NCBI GenBank assembly: GCA_038040485.1
Contig: JBBPIE010000009.1
Span: forward strand, 124,001-188,000
Reading direction: 5' to 3'
Source of the DNA: Onstottus_B arcticum
GTDB taxonomy: Bacteria; Acidobacteriota; Blastocatellia; UBA7656
Length of the DNA: 64,000 bases
A program made the translations under genes and the position numbers. Shown in pieces: positions 51,386 through 59,916 of this stretch. Position 1 is the stretch's first letter, and every line of letters starts with the position of its first letter. The notes beneath the pieces are model-generated. The model searched no databases and was not told the origin of the DNA. It worked only from the letters and a program-made list of their open reading frames with translations.

Positions 51386-52234
51386 ATGGTGCCCTGGACG
51401 GGATCCACTACAAAGGTTGGGCTTGCGCATAGCGCGTATGTCTGCCAGTTCCTGCGTGACGAGCCGAAAGCTATCGACTTCGTTGAGGTTCCGTTCGAAC
51501 TGCTGCGTCACGATCCGACCGTGCTTAGCGTAGGGCAGAGCACGCCCTTGATCCTGCATTCAGCCAGCCTTTCTTTGGCCGGCACGGTTCCGGCGAGTGA
51601 AGACACCTTCGGCGAGATCCGGGAGTGGATAGAGCGAACCGGAACACCCTGGCTGGGCGAGCACCTTGCGTTCATCACCGCCGAGCGAGGGTATTTCGAC
51701 CAGGAGCACTATCCCGGTGAACCGTACAACATCGGATACTCGGTAAACCCGCCCTTCAATGCTGAGACGGTCGAAATTGTTGCGGGAGTTCTTGCGCGAT
51801 GCGAAGAGTACTTTGGCGTCCCGACGCTGGTGGAGAATCAACCCGTATACTTCACACCACCCGGCAGCACCATGACGCAGCCGGAATTCATTCGCGAGAT
51901 TTGCGCCAGATCGTCGGCTGGATTACTCCTCGACTTGACCCATCTCTACATCACAGCCCGGGCCACGAACGTCGAACCACGTGAAACGTTGCTGGAGTTG
52001 CCGCTCGAACGCGTGGTTGAAGTCCATGTGGCGGGTGCCGAGCCGGGCATGGGCGTGCTTTGGGACGATCACACCGAGAGAGCGCCAGATGAGGTTTACG
52101 ATCTGCTCGCGATCGTGCTCGCTCAGGGTGATGTTCGGGCGGTAACGCTCGAATACAACTGGTCCATGCATTTCCCCGTTTCCATTCTAAAGGAAGAGAT
52201 CGCCCGCACGCGTGAGCTTGCGGATTGCGCGTGA
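51386..52234 (+). CDS. DUF692 multinuclear non-haem iron enzyme (MNIO)
   Basis: A 282-residue MNIO/DUF692 protein, a TIM-barrel iron oxidase family that modifies RiPP peptides (known cases act on Cys, Asp or Asn). Metal-ligand candidates are all present: His58 (LILHSAS), Glu92-His93 (GEHLAF), Glu150-Asn151 (VENQPV), Asp183 and His186 (LLDLTHLY), His214 (EVHVAG), Asp228-His229 (WDDH) and Glu256 (TLEYNWS). The start at 51,386 (MVPWTGST) has only a weak ribosome site; a longer frame from 51,245 would overlap the precursor and is rejected. The next gene begins within or just after its stop codon, so the pair is probably coupled. Confidence 0.9.
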   Translation: MVPWTGSTTKVGLAHSAYVCQFLRDEPKAIDFVEVPFELLRHDPTVLSVGQSTPLILHSASLSLAGTVPASEDTFGEIREWIERTGTPWLGEHLAFITAERGYFDQEHYPGEPYNIGYSVNPPFNAETVEIVAGVLARCEEYFGVPTLVENQPVYFTPPGSTMTQPEFIREICARSSAGLLLDLTHLYITARATNVEPRETLLELPLERVVEVHVAGAEPGMGVLWDDHTERAPDEVYDLLAIVLAQGDVRAVTLEYNWSMHFPVSILKEEIARTRELADCA

Positions 52235-52259
52235 AGACGGGCGAGCTGACTTGACCGTA

Positions 52260-53156
52260 ATGATCAGCGCCAAGGTAGAAACCATACTGGCTCGTTGCAT
52301 GGTTGATAGCGAGTTCCTCCAGAGGTTTGCAGACAACGGGGCGGCCGCGCTTGATGAATACCGCCTGGACGAAAAGCTAAGACGCGAGTTTGCCGAAATC
52401 GATGTAGGTCGCATTAAGGGATTGGCCGCACTTATAACGAAAGTCCAGCTCAACGGGCTTTGGCAGCACCTGCGGTTCACCAGGACCCTGTTAAAGTTGC
52501 AAGGAATCGAGCCGCAGATTTTCATCGCTTATCGTGCTGAGCATCAACAAAACCGAGCGGGACAGGGTGTCTGCCGCAAGGAACAGACTCGCCGCTTCAT
52601 CACTTTTCTTGACGAGTACATTGCCTCCCGATCGGGTCCGCAGTACGCCGCGATCGCCGACGTGCTTCATCACGAGCGGTTTGTCTGGGAGATCGGGACA
52701 TACGCACAGGAGCACGCTGCGGGCAATGGCGCCTCGACGGAGGCTGAATCGATGCACTTGACGTCGATTACTCCGTCTGAGTTTTGGCGCTCAGTGCCTG
52801 AGATCCGAGGCCTTTTGCGTACGCAGCGATTTACTTATGACGTGTCGGCGTTGGTCGAACGCATCTCCGCGAGCGACCCATCACCGCCCACCGATTGTCC
52901 GGGAGCGGTGCTGGCTTATTGGTTCGACCCCTCGGTGCATTCCCTGCGCATCTTCGAGGTGGACGATCTCTCCGAGGCCATACTGAATTCAGTCAACGGA
53001 TGCCGTTCCGTAAGGGCGATTGTCGACCGCGTTAACCGAACCGAAGCCGTCTTTGTCGAGAGGCGCGCAGTTCGCGATTTCCTGGCCGAGTCGATTAACG
53101 CCGGGCTGATTGTTCTACGACCGGCTCGCAGACGCAGCAGTGGGGTGACAACTTGA
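52260..53156 (+). CDS. MNIO partner protein with PqqD-like (RRE) C-terminus
   Basis: A 298-residue protein of a kind that accompanies MNIO enzymes. The N-terminal 60 residues (MVDSEFLQRFADNGAAALDEYRLDEKLRREFAEI) resemble the small helical LigA-like domain of RiPP-associated proteins. The middle is helical. The last 65 residues (IFEVDDLSEAILNSVNGCRSVRAIVDRVNR...AVRDFLAESINAGLIVL) fit the PqqD winged helix used as a peptide recognition element. GTG 52,212, overlapping the MNIO stop, is an alternative start that adds 16 residues. It probably presents the precursor to the MNIO. Confidence is in the role, not in an exact family. Confidence 0.7.
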   Translation: MISAKVETILARCMVDSEFLQRFADNGAAALDEYRLDEKLRREFAEIDVGRIKGLAALITKVQLNGLWQHLRFTRTLLKLQGIEPQIFIAYRAEHQQNRAGQGVCRKEQTRRFITFLDEYIASRSGPQYAAIADVLHHERFVWEIGTYAQEHAAGNGASTEAESMHLTSITPSEFWRSVPEIRGLLRTQRFTYDVSALVERISASDPSPPTDCPGAVLAYWFDPSVHSLRIFEVDDLSEAILNSVNGCRSVRAIVDRVNRTEAVFVERRAVRDFLAESINAGLIVLRPARRRSSGVTT

Positions 53157-55246
53157 GGCTAGTGCTCGTTGACAATCTGCTCATTCAGAGCGAGGGTTCC
53201 GATTATCGCTTCGATATTCAGCCGCACCTGGGTCTCTTGTCGCTGCTCGGTGTGGCGCGCGACGCGGGGCATGAGGGAATACTTTACGATCCGAAGCTTG
53301 GGCTCAACGCAGGAACTCTGGAACTCGATGGGACGCTTTATGAGCGAATCGCCGGCGAGTTGCTGAGTCTCAATCCCGAGGTTCTCGGCTTCACTTCGCT
53401 CGGGTGCAACTTCATCTGCACTCTCAAGATTGCTTCATATGTCAGGGCTGTTGCGCCAGAGATTCCGATCCTTCTGGGTGGTCCGCACGCTACAATCCTG
53501 GATCGGGAGATTTTGGAGCGGTTTCCTCAATTCGACGTTGTTGCCCGCCACGAGGCAGAAGCGACGCTGCCAATGCTCCTGGAAAGTCTGAACGGCCCCG
53601 CACTCAACCACATTCCGGGTATCACCTACCGCGAGGGTTCGGCGATTGTCAGGACTCCGAGCGGTGCGCTGATTGATGATCTTGATTCGCTTCCCTGGCC
53701 GGCATACGATGCTTACCCGATCGACCGGCTCCAATTACGGACCCTGCGAATAGAGGCGGGGCGGGGTTGTCCATTTCACTGCACTTTCTGCTCTACGGCG
53801 AGCTTTTTCGGACGTAAGTATCGGTTGAAATCTCCGGATCGGCTTTGTGCCGAAGTGGAGTATTTGATGGCGCGTTACGGCGTTCGAGATTTCGGGCTGA
53901 TGCACGACTTATTCACGGTGAACCGTGCCAAGGTTCTCGCTTTTTGTGAAAGAGCCCGAGGCCGGGGCTTCACTTGGTCATGCTCGGCACGGATGGACTG
54001 TGTGGATGAGGAACTGATCGCGGAAATGCATGCTTCGGGCTGCCGGTCCATCTACTATGGAGTCGAGACAGGCTCAGTGCGAATGCAGGCGCTGTCCGAA
54101 AAGCGACAGGACTTACGACTTTTCGATCCCATACTGGACGCGACGATGCGGACCGGTATGTCGGCGACGGTCTCCTTCATCCTTGGTTATCCCCAGGAGG
54201 AGCAGGCCGATCTGAACGACACGCTCAATCTGATCGGGAGTTGCTTTGAGCTACCGCAGGATCAGGTCAAGGTCCAGTTGCATCTGCTTACGCCTGAGCC
54301 CGGGACGAAGCTGTTGAGCGACTTCGGCGACACGCTGTCTTATGACGGTTACATCGCTGATTTCAATTTCCCAACTCTCGAGTCCGACGATGCCACACTG
54401 ATGATTGGTAACCCTGGCATTTTCCCCAATCATCACTACTTCCCCTCGATAATTGCCCGGAGACGACTGGTCTTCACTTCCGCTGTATTCGAGAGCCTTT
54501 ACCGCCTTGGGTTCACCCTACTGGCGCATACCATGAGTCGACATGGCGGCCTGCCAGAGTTTTTGGAGGCGATCTGGCAATGGTCGGAGACAAAATCGGA
54601 CGCGGAACCTTCATCTATCAAGTTCATCGAATCGTTCATCGAAGACAGATGGGGAAGCGATCATTACCTTTCGGCACTCCTCAGATATGCTGGCACCGCG
54701 CTAACTCTGACGAGCGAAGTGGAAGGTATGCCTATGAAAGCCTCGAAGCCGCCGAAGATTGTATTGAACAGACGGGCGGCGGTCCTCCGGGGCATACAGA
54801 ACTGCGCGGAGATTCTACACTTCTTGTCCGCCACGCCGGTGAGCGAGGAAGCAGAAATCCCGGGCGAGCTGCGGACCGACCGAGCAAGCTTTCTAATTGT
54901 TGGGGATCTCGGAACCCCAACCTCGATTCGGAATTTTCAGATCACTGAACCGGTGGCCGACTTACTGGAGTTCGTAAGCGAGCCTCGGACTGAGGACGAG
55001 TGTGTCGAGCGGCTCGGAGGTGTGTCCCCCAATGCGCTCCGCCGGCTGCTAAACCGGTTGAAAACCCTCGATGCAATACGGGCACACGGCCCCGCGCCCC
55101 GCAGGCGCGCACCGAATCGGATGCCTCCCGAGACGGTGCAATTACTGGCGGGGTCATCACGCCGCCGCCCATTGGCAAAATCCAAGCCGCGCGTGCGCGC
55201 CGCAGGAGAGTTGGTTCAGATCAGCAGAAACATCACGGATCGGTAG
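53153..55246 (+). CDS. B12-binding radical SAM enzyme with C-terminal PqqD-like domain
   Basis: A 697-residue enzyme with a cobalamin-binding Rossmann domain at about 1-155 (DIQPHLGLLSLLGVARDAGH, EVLGFTSLGCNFICTLKIASYVRAVAPEIPILLGGPHAT) and a radical SAM core at about 195-420. The 4Fe-4S cysteines are Cys206, Cys210 and Cys213 (GCPFHCTFCST), and GVETGS and SFILGYPQEE belong to the core. A C-terminal winged helix at about 585-660 (ITEPVADLLEFVSEPRTEDECVERLGGVSPNALRRLLNRL) resembles PqqD. The start is TTG at 53,153, sharing bases with the preceding stop (TTGA) after GGGGTGA. Such enzymes catalyse C-methylation or other radical chemistry on peptides. Confidence 0.9.
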   Translation: MRLVLVDNLLIQSEGSDYRFDIQPHLGLLSLLGVARDAGHEGILYDPKLGLNAGTLELDGTLYERIAGELLSLNPEVLGFTSLGCNFICTLKIASYVRAVAPEIPILLGGPHATILDREILERFPQFDVVARHEAEATLPMLLESLNGPALNHIPGITYREGSAIVRTPSGALIDDLDSLPWPAYDAYPIDRLQLRTLRIEAGRGCPFHCTFCSTASFFGRKYRLKSPDRLCAEVEYLMARYGVRDFGLMHDLFTVNRAKVLAFCERARGRGFTWSCSARMDCVDEELIAEMHASGCRSIYYGVETGSVRMQALSEKRQDLRLFDPILDATMRTGMSATVSFILGYPQEEQADLNDTLNLIGSCFELPQDQVKVQLHLLTPEPGTKLLSDFGDTLSYDGYIADFNFPTLESDDATLMIGNPGIFPNHHYFPSIIARRRLVFTSAVFESLYRLGFTLLAHTMSRHGGLPEFLEAIWQWSETKSDAEPSSIKFIESFIEDRWGSDHYLSALLRYAGTALTLTSEVEGMPMKASKPPKIVLNRRAAVLRGIQNCAEILHFLSATPVSEEAEIPGELRTDRASFLIVGDLGTPTSIRNFQITEPVADLLEFVSEPRTEDECVERLGGVSPNALRRLLNRLKTLDAIRAHGPAPRRRAPNRMPPETVQLLAGSSRRRPLAKSKPRVRAAGELVQISRNITDR

Positions 55247-55276
55247 TCGCAACCTTAAGGGAGCAATAGGTGTTGA

Positions 55277-56296
55277 GTGGGGAAACAAGATGTCCTTCAG
55301 GCCATCGAAGGTTTCTACCTTTCAGGGGTACTCGTCCATTTTTCGGAAAAGGGGCTTTTTGACGAGCTGATTTCGGGCCGGACGCCTGCCGAAATCGCAC
55401 GCAGCCGCCATTACGATGAGAGGCTTTTCCTTGCGCTCCTCGATTTTATTTCTGAGAAGAGCGACGTACTGATCAGGAAGCGCAACGGCCGCTACGAAGT
55501 CAGACCAAAGTACTTGCAGTACTACTCTCTCGGTTTTCAGCTCGCCAAGTTCATTGGCGCCTATGGTCCGACGGTTTTGCAGATGGAAGAGAGCCTCACC
55601 CGCCCGCAACTGGGCAGGGATCTGGTCCGCCGAGCAGTCGAGGCGGAGGCCTACCGCATCATCGAATCACCGCCGAATCCACTGGTGCTGGAGATAGCGC
55701 GGGAGCGGGGGATCGGCTCGCTACTCGATCTGGGCTGCGGACCCGGGACACTGCTGAGCGAACTCAGCGAGGGCAACAGTGACTTTCGAGGATGGGGACT
55801 CGATGCCTCGCCCGAGATGTGCGCCGTGGCGCGACGACGAATCTCCGAGAAGAACCTATCCAGAAGAGTACGTATTCTCTGCGGCGATGTTCGGAGGCTG
55901 GCGACTCATGTGCCCAGCCGCACGCGCTCTCGCATAGAGTACCTGCATGCCAAGGGTCTCCTGGACGAGCTTTTCCGGTCGGGGGACGCGGAGGCAATAA
56001 AACTGCTCGCGAATCTGCGGCGGCTGTTCCCCGGGCGCCTTTTGCTCGTCGTTGATTACTACGGAAAGCTGACGCGGGTGCGCAATTCTCCCGCGAGGTT
56101 TCGGCACACCATCATTCACGATGTCATTCAGGTACTCACCGCGCAAGGTGTGCCGCCCGAGGATGTGATTGGTTGGGCAAGACTTTACGATGCGGCCGGA
56201 TGTTCTTTGGATCACGCATACGAGGCTGAAAGTCAGGGTATTGACTGGTTTGTCCACATAGTAAGACTTAACGGAACGAAGTGGAGGCGATCTTGA
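55277..56296 (+). CDS. SAM-dependent methyltransferase with N-terminal winged helix
   Basis: A 339-residue enzyme with the layout of natural-product O-methyltransferases: an N-terminal dimerisation winged helix (about 1-85, AIEGFYLSGVLVHFSEKGLFDELISGRTPAEIARSRHYDERLF) and a Rossmann domain starting with motif I LLDLGCGPGTLL (149-160) and GLDASPEMCAVARRR. The first possible codon after an in-frame stop is GTG 55,277; GGGAG lies about 14 bases upstream. It is followed directly by the CmoA-like gene with a 4-base overlap. Because that partner should make carboxy-SAM, this protein is the best candidate for a carboxymethyltransferase acting on the peptide; plain methyl transfer is the alternative. 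Confidence 0.82.
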   Translation: MGKQDVLQAIEGFYLSGVLVHFSEKGLFDELISGRTPAEIARSRHYDERLFLALLDFISEKSDVLIRKRNGRYEVRPKYLQYYSLGFQLAKFIGAYGPTVLQMEESLTRPQLGRDLVRRAVEAEAYRIIESPPNPLVLEIARERGIGSLLDLGCGPGTLLSELSEGNSDFRGWGLDASPEMCAVARRRISEKNLSRRVRILCGDVRRLATHVPSRTRSRIEYLHAKGLLDELFRSGDAEAIKLLANLRRLFPGRLLLVVDYYGKLTRVRNSPARFRHTIIHDVIQVLTAQGVPPEDVIGWARLYDAAGCSLDHAYEAESQGIDWFVHIVRLNGTKWRRS

Positions 56297-57021
56297 GAGA
56301 CCAGTTATTCAAAGCTCACGGCGGCCGGGTTTCTGATTTCGCGTTCAATGAAGATGTCGCCTCCGTTTTCGACGATATGGTCGCCAGGAGCGTTCCATTC
56401 TATTCCGAGATTCAGCGACTGGTCGTCAGTATGGTGCCCCAGTTTCTACACGGAGGTATTGTCTACGATATCGGCAGCAGTACAGGGACCACGATCGAAG
56501 CGCTGGTAACAACGTTGGACAGCGGATCCTATTCCGGTATTGTGGGCATCGAGCCCTCCGCGGCGATGCGGCAGAAGGCGATCGACAAGTTGGCTGAAAT
56601 CCCCGGCAGAGATTGCGTTTCCTTCTCCTCCGAGCCGATAGAGAACTACGAGATCCTTCCGGACGCTAACGTGATCACGATCCTTTTCACTATGCAATTC
56701 GTGAGACCGCTTCATCGCGGTTCGGTGCTGCGCATGTGTTACCGCTCGCTGGTCAGCGGCGGTTGCCTGTTGCTCGGCGAAAAAATCCTCGCCGACGACT
56801 CCGGACTGTGTCGCTTGTATATTGACAACTATCACGAGTTTAAGCGGCGCGCCGGCTACAGTGCCGACGAGATCTCGCGCAAGAGAGAGGCTCTGGAGAA
56901 CGTCCTTATACCTTTTCGGGACTCCGAGAATCGTTTGTTGCTCCAGGAGTCGGGGTTCCGAATCATCGATCAGCCTTTCAGGTGGTGCAACTTTGCTCTC
57001 TATCTTGCGGTGCGTGCCTGA
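56293..57021 (+). CDS. CmoA-like carboxy-S-adenosylmethionine synthase
   Basis: This 242-residue protein resembles E. coli CmoA, as I recall it, over its whole length. Shared features include RDQLF at the start, FDDMVARSVPFYSEI (27-40), VYDIGSSTG (motif I, 57-65), FTMQFVRP (132-139), GGCLLLGEKI (156-165), EFKRRAGYSADEISRKREALENV (182-204) and CNFALYLA near the end. Arg198 aligns with CmoA Arg199, which binds the carboxylate of carboxy-SAM. CmoA makes carboxy-SAM from SAM and prephenate for tRNA wobble-uridine modification, but no CmoB is adjacent. The start is TTG 56,293 after GTGGAGG, overlapping the previous stop (TTGA). Confidence 0.85.
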   Translation: MRDQLFKAHGGRVSDFAFNEDVASVFDDMVARSVPFYSEIQRLVVSMVPQFLHGGIVYDIGSSTGTTIEALVTTLDSGSYSGIVGIEPSAAMRQKAIDKLAEIPGRDCVSFSSEPIENYEILPDANVITILFTMQFVRPLHRGSVLRMCYRSLVSGGCLLLGEKILADDSGLCRLYIDNYHEFKRRAGYSADEISRKREALENVLIPFRDSENRLLLQESGFRIIDQPFRWCNFALYLAVRA

Positions 57022-57275
57022 GACCGAGCGCTGCCTCGTATTCGCTTTTTGATCTCACCTGACCCACGGCTAGCTGAGCTACTCTGGAGCGTGACGGTCG
57101 CGTTCACGCCACGCGTGGCGACCGGTGAGGGCCACGTCTAAATCCGGATATTCGCAACCCGGTTGAGTTCTTTCACGTGAGCCTTTTCTCTGAAAGCGGG
57201 TCGCGATGCCGAAAGGGAGAATGCCGGAACACCAAACACAAGCCGCGCGACTTTCCTGGGTTGACAAGAGGAAGT

Positions 57276-57361
57276 TGGTGCGGATGAGAGGACTTGAACC
57301 TCCACAGGATTGCTCCTACAGCGTCCTGAGCGCTGCGCGTCTGCCATTCCGCCACATCCGC
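57276..57361 (-). tRNA. tRNA-Leu (anticodon CAG)
   Basis: On the minus strand the acceptor arm GCGGATG/CATCCGC, the anticodon stem-loop CAGCG-CTCAGGA-CGCTG, a long variable arm (GGAGCAATCC region) and the T-arm GAGG-TTCAAGT-CCTC are all present, and the 3' CCA is encoded (57,278-57,276). The long variable arm and anticodon CAG identify a class II leucine tRNA reading CUG. Confidence 0.95.
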
Positions 57362-57419
57362 ATCTGATTGTGGAACTCTTGCAGTCAAAACATACTAGCC
57401 AGCGCGCCAGAACAGTGTC

Positions 57420-57522
57420 AAATTTGATTTTGGATATTGCGATTTCAGGTTTTTGATTGAACATCGAGCGCTAAGCAAGCAGTCTCCTCAATCCAAAATC
57501 TAAAATCCAAAATCCAAAATCA
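57420..57522. repeat. Intergenic hairpin, AATCCAA heptamers, ending at the rnr start
   Basis: The left arm (AAATTTGATTTTGGATATTG, from 57,420) pairs imperfectly with the right arm (CAATCCAAAATCTAAAATCC..., to 57,522). The right arm ends two or three bases before the ATG of rnr, so the hairpin arm takes the place where a ribosome site would be. Confidence 0.87.
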
Positions 57523-57524
57523 TC

Positions 57525-59732
57525 ATGCTTACCACCGATCTATCACCTCAGCGCGTACTTCAGGCGCTCCCGAAATCGAAGAGCCGCGCCCTCTCACCCG
57601 AACGCCTCGCCGAAGCCCTCGGGCTCACAGGTTCACAAACCGCGACGCTCGACCGCTACCTCGCTGAGTTCGCGCGAGCCGGGCTCGCAGCGAAAAGCGG
57701 GGGCAAGTTCTCACGCAAACAAGCACCCGGGCTGTTGATCGGAACGCTCAGAGGCACACGATCGGGTCACGCCTTTGTTATCCCAGATGACGAGCGCGAG
57801 CGCGCTGAAGGCGACCTCTTTATCGGTGAGCGCTCGGTGGGCGCGGCGATTCATGGGGACAAGGTGATCGCTCGAGTTGTCGCCACCACCTCGCGTGGGC
57901 GCGAAGGCTGCATTGAAGCGGTCCTACAGCAGGCTAACCCGACAACAGTCGGCCGCTTCGTCAAGCTCAAGAGTCAGAGCTTCGTTTCCCCGCTGGATGA
58001 GAAGCTTCACCACGACATAAGCGTCGCGCCATCCGATTCGTTAGGCGCGAAAGATGGCGACATCGTGAACATCGAGATCACCCGTCGCCCGATGGCTGGA
58101 CGCCCGCCCTGGGGCCGTGTCATCGAAGTGCTCGGCCCCGAAGACACGCCGGGCATCGACATCGAGATCATCGTTCGAAAGCACCACCTTCCTCACGTTT
58201 TTCCCAAACCCGTGTTGGCGGAAGCGGAAGCGGCCTCCGAGAGAATTGAAGACGCCGAGCTCGAAGGCCGCGCCGACTTGCGCGAATTGCTCACCGTCAC
58301 GATCGACGGGGAGACCGCGCGCGACTTTGACGACGCTGTTTCGCTCGAAGCTTTGGCAAACGGACGCCTGCGGCTCGGCGTGCACATTGCCGACGTCAGT
58401 TACTTCGTGCGCGAGGGAAGCGCGTTGGACGAAGAAGCATTTCGCCGGGGCACGTCGGTTTACTTTCCCGAGCGCGCAATTCCGATGTTGCCCGAGCGGT
58501 TGTCGAATGAAATCTGTTCGCTCAACCCGCAAGTCGACCGGCTGACGATGTCGGCACTGATGGAGCTTGACCGCGAAGGCCGCGTCGTCGATTACAAGCT
58601 GACGCCTTCCGTGATTCGCAGCCGCGAGCGAATGACTTACACTGCGGTGAATGAAATCATCACTAACCCGCAAGGTGAAACGGCAAGCCGCTACCAGCAC
58701 GTCAAAGAAATGCTTCTTGCGATGCACGAGCTGACGTTGTCGCTGATCAAGGTGCGAGAAGAACGCGGCGCGATCGACTTCGATCTCCCCGAAGCTGAGA
58801 TCCTCTTCAACGACGAAGGCCACATGAGCGGGATCGTCCGTTCTGAGCGGAACATCGCGCACCGCTTGATCGAAGAATTCATGCTGCTGGCCAACGAGAC
58901 CGTTGCGACACATCTTTCGAAGCTTGCGGCGCCGGCGCTCTATCGAATCCACGAAGAGCCGAAGGAGGACAAGGTCGAAGCGTTCGCCGACATCGCGGAA
59001 TCATTCGGACACAAGTTTTCGATGCACGGCCGTGTGCCTCAGCGCGGCTTTCAACATCTGGCGCGCGAGATTCGCGGACGGCCCGAAGAACGGATGCTCT
59101 CGTACCTGATGCTCCGGTCGATGCAGCGAGCGCGCTACTCGCCGCAGAACCTCGGCCACTTCGGGCTGGCGATCAAGACCTACACGCACTTCACTTCGCC
59201 CATTCGCCGCTATCCCGATCTGATCGTCCATCGCGTACTGCGCGAAGTGATCGAGCGCGGACGACGCGGCGAAGACGAATGGCAGGCGATCGACCTTGGT
59301 TTGAAGCGGTCCTTGAAGCTCGTCGCCTGGCCCGTGCTGGACGAAGAGCGCGAGACAGCGCTTCGCAGTTCGCTTGAAACGATCGGCGATCACTCGAGCG
59401 ATCGCGAGCGCGCGGCCTCCGACGCCGAACGCGAGCTGATGGATTGGCGCAAAGTCGAGTTTATGGCCGATCGCGTGGGCGACGAGTTCGACGGCGTCAT
59501 AACTTCAGTAAAGGACTACGGGTTTTACATCGAGTTGAACGAGCTGTTTGTCGAGGGGCTTGTTCACGTATCGACGTTGATGGATGACAGGTATGAGTAC
59601 AACGAGCGCAAGCACAAACTGGTGGGCGTGCGTCGCGGGCGGCAGTTCACGCTGGGCGACACGATACGGGTCCAGGTCATGCGAGTCGACCGAACCCGGC
59701 ACTTGATAGACTTCGCGGTCGTGAAGATGTAG
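57525..59732 (+). CDS. rnr: Ribonuclease R
   Basis: A 735-residue 3'-5' exoribonuclease of the RNB/RNase II family that degrades structured RNA and takes part in rRNA and tRNA quality control. Order: N-terminal winged helix (about 1-65), cold-shock domains (about 66-230), RNB catalytic domain starting ADLRELLTVTIDGETARDFDDAVSLE (the acidic DFDDA site near 267-271) with later SNEICSL and HFTSPIRRYPDLIVHR motifs, and a C-terminal S1 domain (about 650-735, GDEFDGVITSVKDYGFYIELNELFVEGLVHVS). ATG 57,525 has no Shine-Dalgarno. Confidence 0.96.
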   Translation: MLTTDLSPQRVLQALPKSKSRALSPERLAEALGLTGSQTATLDRYLAEFARAGLAAKSGGKFSRKQAPGLLIGTLRGTRSGHAFVIPDDERERAEGDLFIGERSVGAAIHGDKVIARVVATTSRGREGCIEAVLQQANPTTVGRFVKLKSQSFVSPLDEKLHHDISVAPSDSLGAKDGDIVNIEITRRPMAGRPPWGRVIEVLGPEDTPGIDIEIIVRKHHLPHVFPKPVLAEAEAASERIEDAELEGRADLRELLTVTIDGETARDFDDAVSLEALANGRLRLGVHIADVSYFVREGSALDEEAFRRGTSVYFPERAIPMLPERLSNEICSLNPQVDRLTMSALMELDREGRVVDYKLTPSVIRSRERMTYTAVNEIITNPQGETASRYQHVKEMLLAMHELTLSLIKVREERGAIDFDLPEAEILFNDEGHMSGIVRSERNIAHRLIEEFMLLANETVATHLSKLAAPALYRIHEEPKEDKVEAFADIAESFGHKFSMHGRVPQRGFQHLAREIRGRPEERMLSYLMLRSMQRARYSPQNLGHFGLAIKTYTHFTSPIRRYPDLIVHRVLREVIERGRRGEDEWQAIDLGLKRSLKLVAWPVLDEERETALRSSLETIGDHSSDRERAASDAERELMDWRKVEFMADRVGDEFDGVITSVKDYGFYIELNELFVEGLVHVSTLMDDRYEYNERKHKLVGVRRGRQFTLGDTIRVQVMRVDRTRHLIDFAVVKM

Positions 59733-59734
59733 AA

Positions 59735-59830
59735 CATTGCGGATTTCGGATTGCGGATTGCGGATTGCGGATTTCGGAATGACCCTTTCCCCGTCCAAAT
59801 CCGCAATCCGAAATCCGCAATCCGCAATTC
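59735..59830. repeat. Intergenic hairpin, ATTGCGG heptamers, after rnr
   Basis: The left arm (59,735-59,777, ATTGCGGATTTCGGATTGCGG...) and the right arm (59,797-59,830, AAATCCGCAATCCGAAATCC...) are complements. It starts within three bases of the rnr stop codon and may act as its 3' stem-loop. Confidence 0.9.
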
Positions 59831-59916
59831 CCAGGTGGCTTCGCGCCAGAAAGACGTTAATGACAAGACTCATTCACACGTTTCAACTTTCACAAGTTAA
59901 GCGACAGGAGACTTCT

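Noticed and set aside
56281..57021. CmoA-like gene starting at GTG 56,281
   Set aside because: TTG 56,293 has a GGAGG site at proper spacing and overlaps the preceding stop exactly like the radical SAM gene; the conserved RDQLF start of CmoA follows it directly.
58041..58952. 303-codon frame opposite rnr, and similar long frames opposite the esterase at 28,440-29,360 and the lptC/A gene at 47,076-48,191
   Set aside because: All lie entirely antisense to well-supported genes and show no recognisable domain or ribosome site.
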